From NCBI RefSeq assembly GCF_036227565.1, contig NZ_CP109460.1, positions 1,798,001 to 1,862,000 on the forward strand: a DNA stretch of 64,000 nt, read 5' to 3'. How positions within the stretch are numbered: the stretch's first letter is position 1; each line of letters starts with the position of its first letter. This document shows positions 46,082 through 55,132 of the stretch, in pieces. The notes below the pieces were generated by a model. The model was not told the DNA's origin. It did no database searches and was given only the letters and a program-made list of their open reading frames with translations. Source of the DNA: Streptomyces sp. NBC_01454 (GTDB taxonomy: Bacteria; Actinomycetota; Actinomycetes; Streptomycetales; Streptomycetaceae). The position numbers were made by a program, and so were the translations under genes.

Positions 46082-46615
46082 CTAGTGCGCGAACTCCGAC
46101 ACGAACGCCGCGCAGAAGGCGTCCAGGTCCGCGGGCCTGCGGCTGGTGATCAGGGTGTTGGGTCCGGCGGTGCAGATCGCGACCTGTTCGTCGACCCAGG
46201 TGCCGCCCGCGTTGCGGATGTCGGTCCGCAGGCTCGGCCAGGAGGTCAGGGTGCGGCCGCGCACCACATCGGCCTCGATGAGCGTCCACGGGGCATGACA
46301 GATGGCGGCCACCGGCCTGCCGGCGTCGAAGAACGACTTGATGAACGCCACGGCCCGCGGGTCCAGGCGCAGGGCATCCGGGTTGGCCACGCCGCCGGGC
46401 AGCACCAGACCGTCGAAGTCCGCCGCGGTGGCCTCGTCCACCGTCAGATCGACGGGGAAGGTGGCCGCCTTGTCCAGGTGGTGGAACGCCTGCACCTTTC
46501 CCGCGTGGGTGGAGACCAGGCTCGGACCACCGCCCGCGGCGACCACCGCCTGCCAGGGCTGGGTCAGCTCCACCTCTTCGGTGCCCTCCGGGGCCACCAG
46601 AAACGCCGCCTGCAT
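46082..46615 (-). CDS. DJ-1/PfpI-family protein (type 1 glutamine amidotransferase fold)
   Basis: This 177-residue protein has the PfpI/YhbO organisation. It carries a glutamate in GTEEVELTQPWQAV, the strand DFDGLVLPGGVANPDALR, and the nucleophile elbow PVAAICHAPWTLIEADVVRG with the catalytic cysteine and adjacent histidine. A glycine-rich SWPSLRTDIRNAGGTWVDE and the terminal FCAAFVSEFA complete it. Members are proposed glyoxalases, deglycases or chaperones under carbonyl stress; the exact activity is disputed. The ATG at 46615 has a weak GAAGGGA site. It is divergent from the PucR regulator. Confidence 0.88.
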   Translation of the reverse strand: MQAAFLVAPEGTEEVELTQPWQAVVAAGGGPSLVSTHAGKVQAFHHLDKAATFPVDLTVDEATAADFDGLVLPGGVANPDALRLDPRAVAFIKSFFDAGRPVAAICHAPWTLIEADVVRGRTLTSWPSLRTDIRNAGGTWVDEQVAICTAGPNTLITSRRPADLDAFCAAFVSEFAH

Positions 46616-46853
46616 ACTGCGCTCACGTCCCTTCGTCGGGTCGGGGAGCGAGGAAGCCCACGCTCCCACGTCCGACCATAACGGCCCGGGGCGCCGGACA
46701 CTTCTTTGCCGGGCCGGGCCCCGCGGACCGGGCCTGTTGAGCCCTCCCGGGGACGCCGGGAGCCCCGTCCGTCGGCCGCGTGATCCGGCATGATCACCGG
46801 AGCCCCGCTCGCCCGATCGTCCACTCCCCGCCGTTGTGCTGGACACTGTGTAC

Positions 46854-48464
46854 ATGCCGCTGCATCTCTCCGACCTCCTGGCCCGGCGCGACCTCGGTCT
46901 GTCCGTCGCCTACGACGTGCCGCCGCGGCTGCTGGCGCGCACGGTCGAGGCGGCGGCGGTCTCGGATCTGCCGGCGCCGGGGAAGTGGCTGCAGGGCGGC
47001 GAACTCCTCATGACCATCGGACTGTTGCTGCCGAAGGAGCCGGCCGCGTGCCGCGCGTACGTCCGGGATGTGGCCGGGGGTGGAGCGGCGTGTCTGGCGC
47101 TCGGGCTGGGGCAGGGGCTGCCGTACCAGCAGGCGCCCGAGCCGCTGGTGACGGCGGCGGAGGAGGCGGGGCTGCCGCTGCTGACGGTGCCGGACGGGGT
47201 GCCGTTCATCGCCGTCACCAAGGCGGTCTTCGACGCGCGGGCCCAGGAGCAGCGCGAACTGCTGCAGCGGGCCTTCGCGACGCAGCGGCGGCTGACGGCC
47301 GCGGCGGCGGCCGACGGGCTGCGGCCGATGCTGGCGGAGTGGACGGCCGCCACCGGTGTGGGCGCGGCGGTGCTCGACCCGCTGGGGCGAGTGCTGGCGG
47401 CGGGCGGGCCGGAGCAGCGCACGCCTCCCCCGCAGGCGCAGGAGCTGCTCGCCCGGGTCGCCGCGCACGGCCTGCGCGGCAGCGCCGCCAGCACGGCCGC
47501 CGGGCAGCAGCTGGAGGTGCAGCCGCTGGGGGCGCGGCGGCTGCGCGGGCTGCTGCTGCTCACCGGCCGCCCGGACGACGCCGCCCGCTCGGTCGTACCC
47601 GGCCTGGTCTCGCTGCTCTCCCTGGAGCTGGAGCGCCGTCATCTGCGCGATGAGCCGGAGCGGCGCCGCAGGTCGGCGCTGCTGTCGGAGCTGCTGGCGG
47701 ACGAGGACCCGTCCGCCGAGCGGGCCCGGGACGTGCTGCGGTCGGCGGGGCTGACCGCCGAGCGGGTGCGGGGCGTCGTGGTGGAGGCCCCGGGCGGTGC
47801 GGGGGCCCGGACGGCGGCGGACCCCCCGCAGGACGACGGGAGCGCGGAGGGCGCCGCGCAGGAGATGGCCGCCGATCTGGCGCTGGCGCTGCCCGGCGGC
47901 CTGGTCCGGGTCGTGGACGGGGCGGCGGGCCCGGTCATCGAGGCGGTGGCCGGTGACGACCTGGACGTCCGGGAGATACTCGCCCGCTTCGCCCCGCACC
48001 GCCCGGCCGGTATCGGCCCCGCCACCAGCCCCGAAGCGGTCCGGGTGTCGCTGCACCAGGCGGCCGGTCTGCTCGCCCTCAGCCGGGCGAGCGGGGAGCC
48101 CGCCCAGGCCCGGCAGAGTCAGGCCAGCCGGCTCCTGCTCGACCTGGGTGACCGCCGCACGCTGCACGGCTATGCCGACACGGTCCTGGGCCCGCTCGAC
48201 CTCGCGGACCACGGGGAGGAGCTGACCGCCACACTCGCGGCCTGGCTGGAGACCGGCGGCGCCTGGGACGCCACCAGCCGGCGGCTCGGCGTCCACCGGC
48301 ACACCGTCCGCAACCGCCTGGACAAGGTCATGGAGCTCACCGGCCGCCGTCTCGACGACCCCGACGACCGCTTCGACCTCTGGCTGGCCACCCGCATCCG
48401 CCGCGGCGGCGCCCCCGTCACAGGCCCCGGCGGCCGGCCCGCTCCCCCGCCTCCGGGCCCGTGA
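46854..48464 (+). CDS. PucR-family transcriptional regulator
   Basis: This 536-residue regulator has an N-terminal PucR/purine-catabolism domain (LHLSDLLARRDLGLSVAYDV, LLMTIGLLLPKEPAACRAYV, LPYQQAPEPLVTAAEEAGLP). A central variable region and a C-terminal CdaR/PucR HTH follow (LAAWLETGGAWDATSRRLGV, HRHTVRNRLDKVMELTGRRL). Such proteins control purine, amino-acid or other catabolic operons and bind a metabolite in the middle domain. No target operon is adjacent except the divergent DJ-1 gene. The ATG at 46854 (MPLHLSDLL) fits the family better than the GTG 18 nt upstream. The start lacks a clear ribosome site. Confidence 0.88.
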   Translation: MPLHLSDLLARRDLGLSVAYDVPPRLLARTVEAAAVSDLPAPGKWLQGGELLMTIGLLLPKEPAACRAYVRDVAGGGAACLALGLGQGLPYQQAPEPLVTAAEEAGLPLLTVPDGVPFIAVTKAVFDARAQEQRELLQRAFATQRRLTAAAAADGLRPMLAEWTAATGVGAAVLDPLGRVLAAGGPEQRTPPPQAQELLARVAAHGLRGSAASTAAGQQLEVQPLGARRLRGLLLLTGRPDDAARSVVPGLVSLLSLELERRHLRDEPERRRRSALLSELLADEDPSAERARDVLRSAGLTAERVRGVVVEAPGGAGARTAADPPQDDGSAEGAAQEMAADLALALPGGLVRVVDGAAGPVIEAVAGDDLDVREILARFAPHRPAGIGPATSPEAVRVSLHQAAGLLALSRASGEPAQARQSQASRLLLDLGDRRTLHGYADTVLGPLDLADHGEELTATLAAWLETGGAWDATSRRLGVHRHTVRNRLDKVMELTGRRLDDPDDRFDLWLATRIRRGGAPVTGPGGRPAPPPPGP

Positions 48465-48525
48465 CACCGCCCCGCATGTCCTTTTTGGCTTTCGCTCTCC
48501 CCCCGGGACCGTTTTTACTTCGAGG

Positions 48526-49470
48526 ATGACCTACGAGATCCGCCCCCTCCCGCCCGGCACCGCCGCCCCCGCCACCGCGCCCCCTGTCGGCTCCGCACGG
48601 GGCAGCGGACGCGGCGCCCTGGTGGCCGTCAGCGATCTGCACGTCCGCTACCAGGAGAACCGCGACATCGTCGAGGGGCTGAAACCGCAGTCCGAGGACG
48701 ACTGGCTGCTGGTGGCCGGCGACATCGGCGAGCGGGTCTCCGACATCCGCTGGGCACTGGAACTGCTCAGCAGCCGGTTCGCCAAGGTGGTGTGGGTGCC
48801 CGGCAATCATGAGCTGTGGACGACGGCCGACGACCCGGTACAGCTGCGCGGGGTGGCGCGCTATGAGCATCTGGTCGGCATCTGCCGGGAACTGGGGGTC
48901 CTCACCCCCGAGGACCCCTATCCGGTCTGGGAGGGCGACGGCGGCCCGGTCGTCATCGCACCGCTCTTCCTCCTCTACGACTACACCTTCCGGCAGCCCG
49001 GCGTGACGTCCACGCACGAGGCGCTGGCCCGGGCCGAGAAGGCCGGAGTGGTGTGCACCGACGAGCACTTCCTGCACCCGGACCCGTATCCGACGCGGCA
49101 GGCGTGGTGCCGGGCGCGGGTGGCCGCCACCGAGGCCCGGCTCGCCGCCGTGCCCGAGGACCTGCCGACGGTGCTGATCAACCACTGGCCGGTGGTGCGC
49201 GAGCCCACCGACCCGCTGTGGTACCCGGATTTCGCGCTGTGGTGCGGTACGGAGGCGACCGCGGACTGGCCCGTGCGGTTCCGGGCCGCGACCGTGGTCT
49301 ACGGCCATCTCCACATCCCGCGGCTGCTGGTCTGCGACGGCGTCCCGCATCAGGAGGTGTCACTCGGCTACCCGCGCGAGTGGCAGCGCCGCTCCCGCGT
49401 CCCGGGCCGGCCGGTCCAGATCCTCCCCGTGCCGGCCGCGGCCGGCGACACCACGGGGACCCGCGCATGA
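48526..49470 (+). CDS. Calcineurin-like metallophosphoesterase
   Basis: This 314-residue phosphoesterase has the five metal motifs: ALVAVSDLHVRYQ, LLVAGDIGERVS, VWVPGNHELWTT, VLINHWPVVREP and VVYGHLHIPRL. They build the di-metal centre that hydrolyses phosphoesters. The N-terminal 30 residues are proline/alanine-rich. It overlaps the Sfp-type PPTase start by 4 bp (ATGA), a coupling conserved in Streptomyces, hinting that it acts on a substrate or product of carrier-protein modification, perhaps a 3',5'-ADP-like nucleotide. That link is inferred. No signal peptide is seen. Confidence 0.87.
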   Translation: MTYEIRPLPPGTAAPATAPPVGSARGSGRGALVAVSDLHVRYQENRDIVEGLKPQSEDDWLLVAGDIGERVSDIRWALELLSSRFAKVVWVPGNHELWTTADDPVQLRGVARYEHLVGICRELGVLTPEDPYPVWEGDGGPVVIAPLFLLYDYTFRQPGVTSTHEALARAEKAGVVCTDEHFLHPDPYPTRQAWCRARVAATEARLAAVPEDLPTVLINHWPVVREPTDPLWYPDFALWCGTEATADWPVRFRAATVVYGHLHIPRLLVCDGVPHQEVSLGYPREWQRRSRVPGRPVQILPVPAAAGDTTGTRA

Positions 49471-50126
49471 TCGACAAACTGCTGCCGGCCCCGGTCGTGA
49501 CCGCCGAGGCCTTCCAGGACGCCCCGTTGTCGCAGATGTTCCCCGAGGAGTGGGAGCTGGTGGCCAAGGCCGTCCCCCAGCGGCAGAAGGAGTTCGGCAC
49601 CGTACGCGGCTGCGCCCGCAACGCCTTGGCCGAGCTGGGGTTCGCCCCCGCGCCCCTGCTGCCGGGCCCCCGCCGGGAGCCGCAGTGGCCGGCCGGCATC
49701 GTCGGCGCGATGACGCACTGCACCGGCTACCGCGCCGCCGCGGTGGCCCGTTCGGCGGAGGTCCGGACCATCGGCCTGGACGCCGAGCCCCATCTGCCCG
49801 TGAACGACCCGGGCGTGGTCGATCTGGTCACCCGCCCCGCGGAACGCGCCCAGCTCACCCGGCTGGCCGCGGTGCAGCCCGAGGTCTGCTGGGACCGCCT
49901 GATCTTCAGCGCGAAGGAGAGCGTCTACAAGGCGTGGTACCCCCTCACCCGCCGCTGGCTCGACTTCCAGGAGGCCGAGCTCACCTTCGACCCCACCAAC
50001 GCCACCTTCACCGCCCGCCTCCTCGTCCCGGGCCCCGTGCTCGACGGCCGCGAAGTCACCGAATTCCACGGCCGCTGGCTGATCGGCTCGGGACTGGTGG
50101 TGACGGCGATCGCGATGATGGCCTGA
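49467..50126 (+). CDS. Sfp-type 4'-phosphopantetheinyl transferase
   Basis: This 219-residue enzyme transfers the phosphopantetheine arm of coenzyme A to carrier proteins of polyketide and peptide synthases. The core motifs are GAMTHCTGYRAAAVARS, TIGLDAEPHLPV (Asp/Glu metal ligands) and FSAKESVYKAWYPLTRRWLD (the KE...K motif). It is a short, single-domain bacterial enzyme, like the broad-specificity Svp type. The longer open frame from 49053 is not needed; ATG 49467 overlaps the phosphoesterase stop. It could serve the polyketide-type cluster at the left, or any other synthase. The 50127-50446 gap is empty of genes I can support. Confidence 0.92.
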   Translation: MIDKLLPAPVVTAEAFQDAPLSQMFPEEWELVAKAVPQRQKEFGTVRGCARNALAELGFAPAPLLPGPRREPQWPAGIVGAMTHCTGYRAAAVARSAEVRTIGLDAEPHLPVNDPGVVDLVTRPAERAQLTRLAAVQPEVCWDRLIFSAKESVYKAWYPLTRRWLDFQEAELTFDPTNATFTARLLVPGPVLDGREVTEFHGRWLIGSGLVVTAIAMMA

Positions 50127-50446
50127 GGGCGGCGGGGCGGGGGCTGTGCACGGGGCCGGCGGCCCGGAAGGCGTCATCGGCCCGCCGTGGCAGCCCTGTT
50201 CGCCCGGCGGTCCGGACCGCCGGCGCCGGTCCGGCGCCCACGATCCGATCCGCCCTCCCCGGGGCCGGCATCAACCGCCCCTGGAGCGCGGGAAGATGGC
50301 GCCTCGCGGACGTCCTTCCACGTCCCGACGCGGCGCCATGTGTTACGCGCCAGTAGGTGACAAACGAGGGCCCGGCCACCGGAACCGCCCACGCCTTGCG
50401 GTAATTTCATGAACCGTCAGGACGTGGAAGGGTCAGCAGCGCACTT

Positions 50447-51721
50447 ATGCACCAGCAATTCGACCCCATCGGTGGGACGCACCTGCCCGACACCGAGCTG
50501 GTCCGGCGCATCCGTGCGGCCGCTCGGCCCGACGGCCGGGCGGCGGCCGGTCCGGGCGGCGCGCCGGCGCCGGACGCCGCAGCCGAGGCAGCCGGTGCCG
50601 CCCTCGACGAGTTCCACCGTCGGCATTACGCCGCCGTCCTTGCTTACGCCCGTGCCTGCTGCGGGTCCTCCCAGGCCGCGGCGGATCTGGCGGCGGAGGC
50701 CATCGAGAGCGTTCTGTACTCCCCCGACCCGGGGGAGGGTCCCGATGTGGCCTGGCGGGAGAGCTTGTTGGCGGCGGTGCGCCGCACCGCCGCCGTGTGG
50801 CACCAGGGTTCACGACGGACCGAGCTGCGCGAGGGGTTCGCGGACCGCCCTGCCGACCGGCACACGGGGGACGGGCCCGGCACCTCCGGGGTCGGACAGG
50901 GGGCCTCCACCGGTGGCGAGACCGCCGCCTCCGTACGCCCCGTGGAGCCGCACGCGTCCGCCGCACCACAGACGTCCCGGGGCTCCCGGCCCGCGCGCCT
51001 CGCCCTGCTCACCGCTGCTGCCGTGGCCGTCCTGGCCGGCGTGGCCTTCTCCGTCGGCTCTCTGCGCGGCCCGGCGCAGCACGACACCTCGGCCACCGGC
51101 CCCGGACACTCCGGTTCCCCTCCGTCTCCCACCGCGCACCGGTCGCCGACGGCATCCGCCAGGAGCTCGGCGAGCGCCTCCAGCTCGGCGTCGGGCACCC
51201 CGTCCGCCGGCCCCACCAAGCCGTCGAAGCAGCCGAGTTCCCGGCCTTCGTCGTCGGCCAGGTCGTCGTCCCCCGGGCCGAAGGGCAAGCCGCCGCCCAC
51301 CCGGACCACCGCGTTGAGTGCCCGGCCGTGGAGCTCCAGCTCGAACGGCTGGGGGCCGGTGGGGCAGAACCGCAGCGTCGACGGACGTCCCCTCACCATC
51401 GCGGGGGCCGGTTACCCCGAGGGGTTGGGGGCCCACGCGCCCAGCGAGATCGCCTATCAGCTGGGGGGTACCTGCTCGCGTCTCAGCGTGGACGTGGGGA
51501 TCGACGACGAGGTGGGCGCGAACGGCTCGGTGGTCTTCCAGATCTACCGGGACGGCGCGAAGGCCGCCGACAGCGGGCTGATGACGGTCGGCCGGCCCGC
51601 GAAGCACCTCACCGCGGACCTCACCGGCGGCAGCGAGCTGCGGCTCGTGGTCACCGACGGCGGCAACGGGAACAACTCCGATCATGCCGACTGGGGCCGG
51701 CCCCTGATCAGTTGTAGCTGA
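50447..51721 (+). CDS. Sigma-like region plus membrane helix plus NPCBM-type domain fusion
   Basis: This 424-residue protein has three parts. Residues about 44-105 resemble sigma-70 region 2 (ALDEFHRRHYAAVLAYARAC), but the region lacks a clear region 4. Then comes one transmembrane helix (ARLALLTAAAVAVLAGVAFS) and a long Ser/Pro/Thr linker. The outside part ends with an NPCBM-like carbohydrate-binding fold: GQNRSVDGRPLTIAGAGYPE, LGAHAPSEIAYQLGGTCSRL, SELRLVVTDGGNGNNSDHAD. This suggests a membrane sensor whose inner domain is derived from a sigma factor. The start ATG at 50447 has an upstream purine site, but no partner gene is evident. The role is unknown. Confidence 0.72.
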   Translation: MHQQFDPIGGTHLPDTELVRRIRAAARPDGRAAAGPGGAPAPDAAAEAAGAALDEFHRRHYAAVLAYARACCGSSQAAADLAAEAIESVLYSPDPGEGPDVAWRESLLAAVRRTAAVWHQGSRRTELREGFADRPADRHTGDGPGTSGVGQGASTGGETAASVRPVEPHASAAPQTSRGSRPARLALLTAAAVAVLAGVAFSVGSLRGPAQHDTSATGPGHSGSPPSPTAHRSPTASARSSASASSSASGTPSAGPTKPSKQPSSRPSSSARSSSPGPKGKPPPTRTTALSARPWSSSSNGWGPVGQNRSVDGRPLTIAGAGYPEGLGAHAPSEIAYQLGGTCSRLSVDVGIDDEVGANGSVVFQIYRDGAKAADSGLMTVGRPAKHLTADLTGGSELRLVVTDGGNGNNSDHADWGRPLISCS

Positions 51722-51744
51722 GCGGCCGGCCGGGACCCGCCGGC

Positions 51745-52167
51745 TCATGCGGCGGGGAGTTCCGCCCAGCGTGTGATGCCGCCCGCGTGGACGTGTGTGC
51801 CGCACTCGGCCGCCAGGGCGGTGACGATGCCGAGTCCGCGGCCGTGCTCGTCCGCGCAGGGTTCGACGGCCGGCCGGCCGTGCGCCGCCGGTCCCGCGTC
51901 GGTGACCTCGACGCGCAGGGCGTTGCGTCCTTCGGCCCCGACCCGTGAGAGCCGCAGCACCGCCGGCGGCAGAGCGTGGACGACGGCGTTGGTGGTCAGC
52001 TCCGAGACCACGAGGAGCGCGTCCTCGGCGAGCTCGGGGGCCAGGTTCCAGTCGGCCAGGATCGTGCGCACCCGCCGGCGTAGGACGGAGACGGCCTCGG
52101 GGATGTGCGACAGCGGACAGACATGGTCGTCCGCCCCCGGAACCACCGCGTCAAGCTGTGCCGTCAT
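51745..52167 (-). CDS. Anti-sigma-regulator-type ATP-binding protein
   Basis: This 140-residue protein is a small HATPase_c domain, related to RsbW/SpoIIAB-type serine kinases and their Streptomyces expansions. The N-box is LLVVSELTTNAVVHALP, and the G-boxes are VEVTDAGPAAHG and DEHGRGLGIVTALAAECG. Such proteins phosphorylate anti-anti-sigma factors or bind sigma factors. No STAS or sigma partner lies next door. GAGGAGGAG precedes the ATG at 52167. It converges with the sigma-like/NPCBM gene, whose inner domain might be a partner, but that is conjecture. Confidence 0.85.
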   Translation of the reverse strand: MTAQLDAVVPGADDHVCPLSHIPEAVSVLRRRVRTILADWNLAPELAEDALLVVSELTTNAVVHALPPAVLRLSRVGAEGRNALRVEVTDAGPAAHGRPAVEPCADEHGRGLGIVTALAAECGTHVHAGGITRWAELPAA

Positions 52168-52335
52168 GTCTCCTCCTCGGAGGCAGGCCCCCAGCCGGCA
52201 GGACACCGGGCTTGAAATGGACGCTATGGGGGAATGGCGAAGGCGGTCAATGAACAGCGGTCGGCATTATCGAACGCGAGCAGCGCGGAGGTCATCGCCT
52301 CGGGCAGATGCCGACCTCGGGACTACGATGGCCTC

Positions 52336-53103
52336 ATGGCCGGCCCGGTCCAGTCGATCGAGCGGGCGGCGGCAATTCTCCGTCTGCTCGCCAGCGGGCC
52401 CCGTCGGCTCGGACTGGGTGAGGTGGCCGCCTCACTCGGCCTGGCGAAGGGCACCACGCACGGCATTCTGCGCACCCTGCAGCACATCGACTTCGTCGAG
52501 CAGGACCCGGCGACCGGAAAGTACCAGCTCGGGGCGGCGCTGCTGCACTTGGGCACCAGCTACCTCGACGTGAACGAGCTGCGCTCCCGCTCCATCAACT
52601 GGGCCGACGCCCTGGCCGCCCGCAGCGGGGAGGCGGTCCGTCTGGGCGCCCCCCTGGAGGGCAGGGTGCTCATCGTCCACCACGTCTTCCGCCCCGACGA
52701 CACCCTCCAGACCCTGGACGTGGGCGCGCTGCTGCCCCCGCACGCCTCCTCCCTCGGCAAGGTACTGCTGGCCTTCGGCAGCGTGCCCGTGGAGCCGGCC
52801 GTGGAGGCGGGGCTGGAGGCGTACACCCGGCACACCCTGGTCACCCCGGAGCGCCTCACCCAGGCACTCGCCGAGGTCCGCGAGCTCGGGTGGGCCGCCG
52901 AAGTCCAAGAGATGATCACTGGCGAGGCCGGTATCGCCGCGCCGATCCGGGGCCACGGCGGCCTCGTGGTGGGCGCCGTCGGCCTCTCCGGCACCGTCGA
53001 GCGGATCTGCGACTCCCTAGGGGTCCCGCTGCCGGGCCTGGTCACCCAGGTCCGCCATGCCGCCCGGGCGATCTCCAGAGATCTGGGGGCCACCCGCTGG
53101 TGA
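52336..53103 (+). CDS. IclR-family regulator (GylR-like)
   Basis: This 255-residue protein begins MAGPVQSIERAAAILRLLAS and has the winged HTH LGEVAASLGLAKGTTHGILRT, followed by the IclR effector domain (YQLGAALLHLGTSYLDV, VHHVFRPDDTLQTLDVGAL, GEAGIAAPIRGHGGLVVGAV). It resembles GylR, the glycerol-operon repressor of Streptomyces. It is followed 36 bp later by a glycerol kinase gene, so it probably controls that gene in response to glycerol 3-phosphate. A TACGAT -10-like element ends 6 nt before the ATG at 52336 and there is no ribosome site, so the mRNA is probably leaderless. Confidence 0.88.
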   Translation: MAGPVQSIERAAAILRLLASGPRRLGLGEVAASLGLAKGTTHGILRTLQHIDFVEQDPATGKYQLGAALLHLGTSYLDVNELRSRSINWADALAARSGEAVRLGAPLEGRVLIVHHVFRPDDTLQTLDVGALLPPHASSLGKVLLAFGSVPVEPAVEAGLEAYTRHTLVTPERLTQALAEVRELGWAAEVQEMITGEAGIAAPIRGHGGLVVGAVGLSGTVERICDSLGVPLPGLVTQVRHAARAISRDLGATRW

Positions 53104-53139
53104 GCCCCCGCCCTCGTGCACCGCAACGGAAGGCTGATC

Positions 53140-54654
53140 ATGGTTGAGCGGTATGTGATGTCCATCGACCAGGGCACCACCTCGACCCGATGCATCCTGT
53201 TCGACCATCAGGGGCGGCTGGTGTCGGTCGCCCAGCGGGAGCACCAGCAGCATTTTCCCCGGCCCGGGTGGGTGGAGCACGACGCCGTCGAGATCTGGCA
53301 CACCCTGGAGCGCGTGGTGCCGCAGGCGCTCACGGACGCCGACGTCAGGCCCGATGAGGTCGCCGCCATCGGCATCGCCAACCAGCGCGAGACGACCGTG
53401 CTGTGGGACCGGCGTACGGGCACCCCACTGGGCAGGGCGATCGTCTGGCAGGACACCCGTACGTCCCCGCTGGTCGAGGACCTCCGAAGCCGGCCCGGGG
53501 ACGAGTTCTTTCTCCGGCGTTGCTGCCTGCCCCCTTCCACGTACTTCTCCGCTCCCCGGATCCGCTGGCTGTTCGACCACGTCGACGGGCTGCGGCAGCG
53601 CGCCGAGGACGGTGAGGTGCTGTTCGGCACGATGGAGAGCTGGCTGATCTGGAACCTCACCGGCGGGCCGGCCGGCGGCCTGCACCTCACCGACGTCACC
53701 AACGCGAGCCGCACCATGCTCATGAACATCAGCACTCTCGACTGGGACGCGGAGCTGCTGGAGTTCTTCGGGGTCCCCCGCGCGATGCTCCCAGAGATCC
53801 GCTCGTCGGCCGAGACCTACGGAACCGCCCGTTCCGTGCTCCCGGGCGTCCGGATCACCGCGGCGCTCGGTGACCAGCAGGCGGCGTTGTTCGGACAGAC
53901 CTGCTTCGCCCCCGGCGAGGCGAAGTGCACCTACGGGACCGGGAGCTTCCTGCTGCTCAACACCGGCACCGACCTCGTGCGGTCCCGGCACGGACTGCTG
54001 ACCACCGTTGCCTACAAGATCGAGGACCAGCCCGCGGTCTACGCACTCGAGGGCCCGATCGCCGTCACGGGCGCGCTGGTCCAGTGGTTCCGCGACCGGC
54101 TGGGGCTGATCGGCAGCGCCCCCGAGATCGAGACCCTCGCGCGCGCCGTCGAGGACAACGGCGGCTGCTACATCGTCCCGGCGTTCTCCGGCCTGTACGC
54201 GCCGTACTGGCGCAGCGATGCCCGCGGGGTCATCGTCGGCCTCACCTCGTACATCACGAAGGAGCACCTGGCCCGGGCCGTGCTGGAGGCCACCGGCTGG
54301 CAGACCCGGGAGGTGGTGGACGCCATGAACGCCGACTCCTCGCTCGCCCTGAAGGTGCTCAAGGTGGACGGCGGCATGACGTCCGACAACCTGCTCATGC
54401 AGTTCCTGGCCGATGTGCTCGACGTGCCCGTGGTGCGCCCCATGGCCGTCGAGACGGTGTCCCTGGGCGCCGCCTACGCCGCCGGGCTCGCCGCCGGCTA
54501 CTGGCCCGACCTGGAGGTCCTGCGCCGCAACTGGCACCGGGCCGCGCAGTGGCTGCCGGACATGGACCCCCGGCGGCGGCAGTCGGAGTACGAGAACTGG
54601 AAGCGCGCCGTCGAGCGCTCGCTCGGCTGGATCCGGCCGCCGAACCCGCCCTGA
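53140..54654 (+). CDS. glpK: Glycerol kinase
   Basis: This 504-residue FGGY-family kinase phosphorylates glycerol with ATP to glycerol 3-phosphate. The N-terminus has the phosphate motif [19 protein letters not shown]. Glycerol-binding and catalytic features appear in [28 protein letters not shown] and a glycine-rich [20 protein letters not shown]. The [15 protein letters not shown] and [12 protein letters not shown] elements are typical. It is full length. GGAAGG precedes the ATG at 53140. No glycerol facilitator or glycerol-3-phosphate dehydrogenase gene follows, unlike the canonical gylCABX operon, so this is probably a second kinase locus with its GylR-like regulator. Confidence 0.94.
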   Translation: MVERYVMSIDQGTTSTRCILFDHQGRLVSVAQREHQQHFPRPGWVEHDAVEIWHTLERVVPQALTDADVRPDEVAAIGIANQRETTVLWDRRTGTPLGRAIVWQDTRTSPLVEDLRSRPGDEFFLRRCCLPPSTYFSAPRIRWLFDHVDGLRQRAEDGEVLFGTMESWLIWNLTGGPAGGLHLTDVTNASRTMLMNISTLDWDAELLEFFGVPRAMLPEIRSSAETYGTARSVLPGVRITAALGDQQAALFGQTCFAPGEAKCTYGTGSFLLLNTGTDLVRSRHGLLTTVAYKIEDQPAVYALEGPIAVTGALVQWFRDRLGLIGSAPEIETLARAVEDNGGCYIVPAFSGLYAPYWRSDARGVIVGLTSYITKEHLARAVLEATGWQTREVVDAMNADSSLALKVLKVDGGMTSDNLLMQFLADVLDVPVVRPMAVETVSLGAAYAAGLAAGYWPDLEVLRRNWHRAAQWLPDMDPRRRQSEYENWKRAVERSLGWIRPPNPP

Positions 54655-54710
54655 CGGCCCGCTCCCGTGCCGGGAATGCGGCACCCGGCACGGGCTCGGC
54701 GTCCCGCCTC

Positions 54711-55118
54711 TCAGCCCCCGTCCGGAGCCCACCGCAACGAGATCGAGTTGATGCAGTACCGCTGGTCGGTGGGGGTCGGGTACCCCTCGCCCTCGAAGAC
54801 GTGGCCGAGATGGGAGCCGCACTTCGCGCAGCGGACCTCCGTGCGCACCATGCCGTGGGTGCGGTCCTCGATGAGTTCGACCGCGTCGGAGTCCTTGGGG
54901 TCGTAGAAGCTCGGCCAGCCGCAATGGCTGGCGAACTTGGTGTCGGAGCGGAAGAGCTCGGCGCCGCAGGCGCGGCAGGAGTAGACGCCCTCGGCGGTGG
55001 TGTCGGTGTACTCGCCGACGAAGGCGGGCTCGGTGCCGGCCTCCCGCAGGACGCGGTACTCCGCGGGCGTCAGCTCGGCGCGCCACTGCTCGTCGGGCTT
55101 GTCGATCTCGTACGGCAT
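54711..55118 (-). CDS. msrB: Peptide-methionine (R)-S-oxide reductase
   Basis: This 135-residue MsrB repairs R-methionine sulfoxide in proteins. It contains a structural zinc site made by two CxxC pairs (YSCRACGAEL and EVRCAKCGSHLGHVF) and the catalytic cysteine in QRYCINSISL, close to the C-terminus. The substrate motif HCGWPSFYDP is intact. AAGGAG precedes the ATG at 55118. Its start lies only 14 bp after the murC stop, so the two are likely co-transcribed. The pairing of envelope and oxidative-repair functions is a matter of position only. Confidence 0.93.
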   Translation of the reverse strand: MPYEIDKPDEQWRAELTPAEYRVLREAGTEPAFVGEYTDTTAEGVYSCRACGAELFRSDTKFASHCGWPSFYDPKDSDAVELIEDRTHGMVRTEVRCAKCGSHLGHVFEGEGYPTPTDQRYCINSISLRWAPDGG

Positions 55119-55132
55119 CGGGGCTCCTTGGC

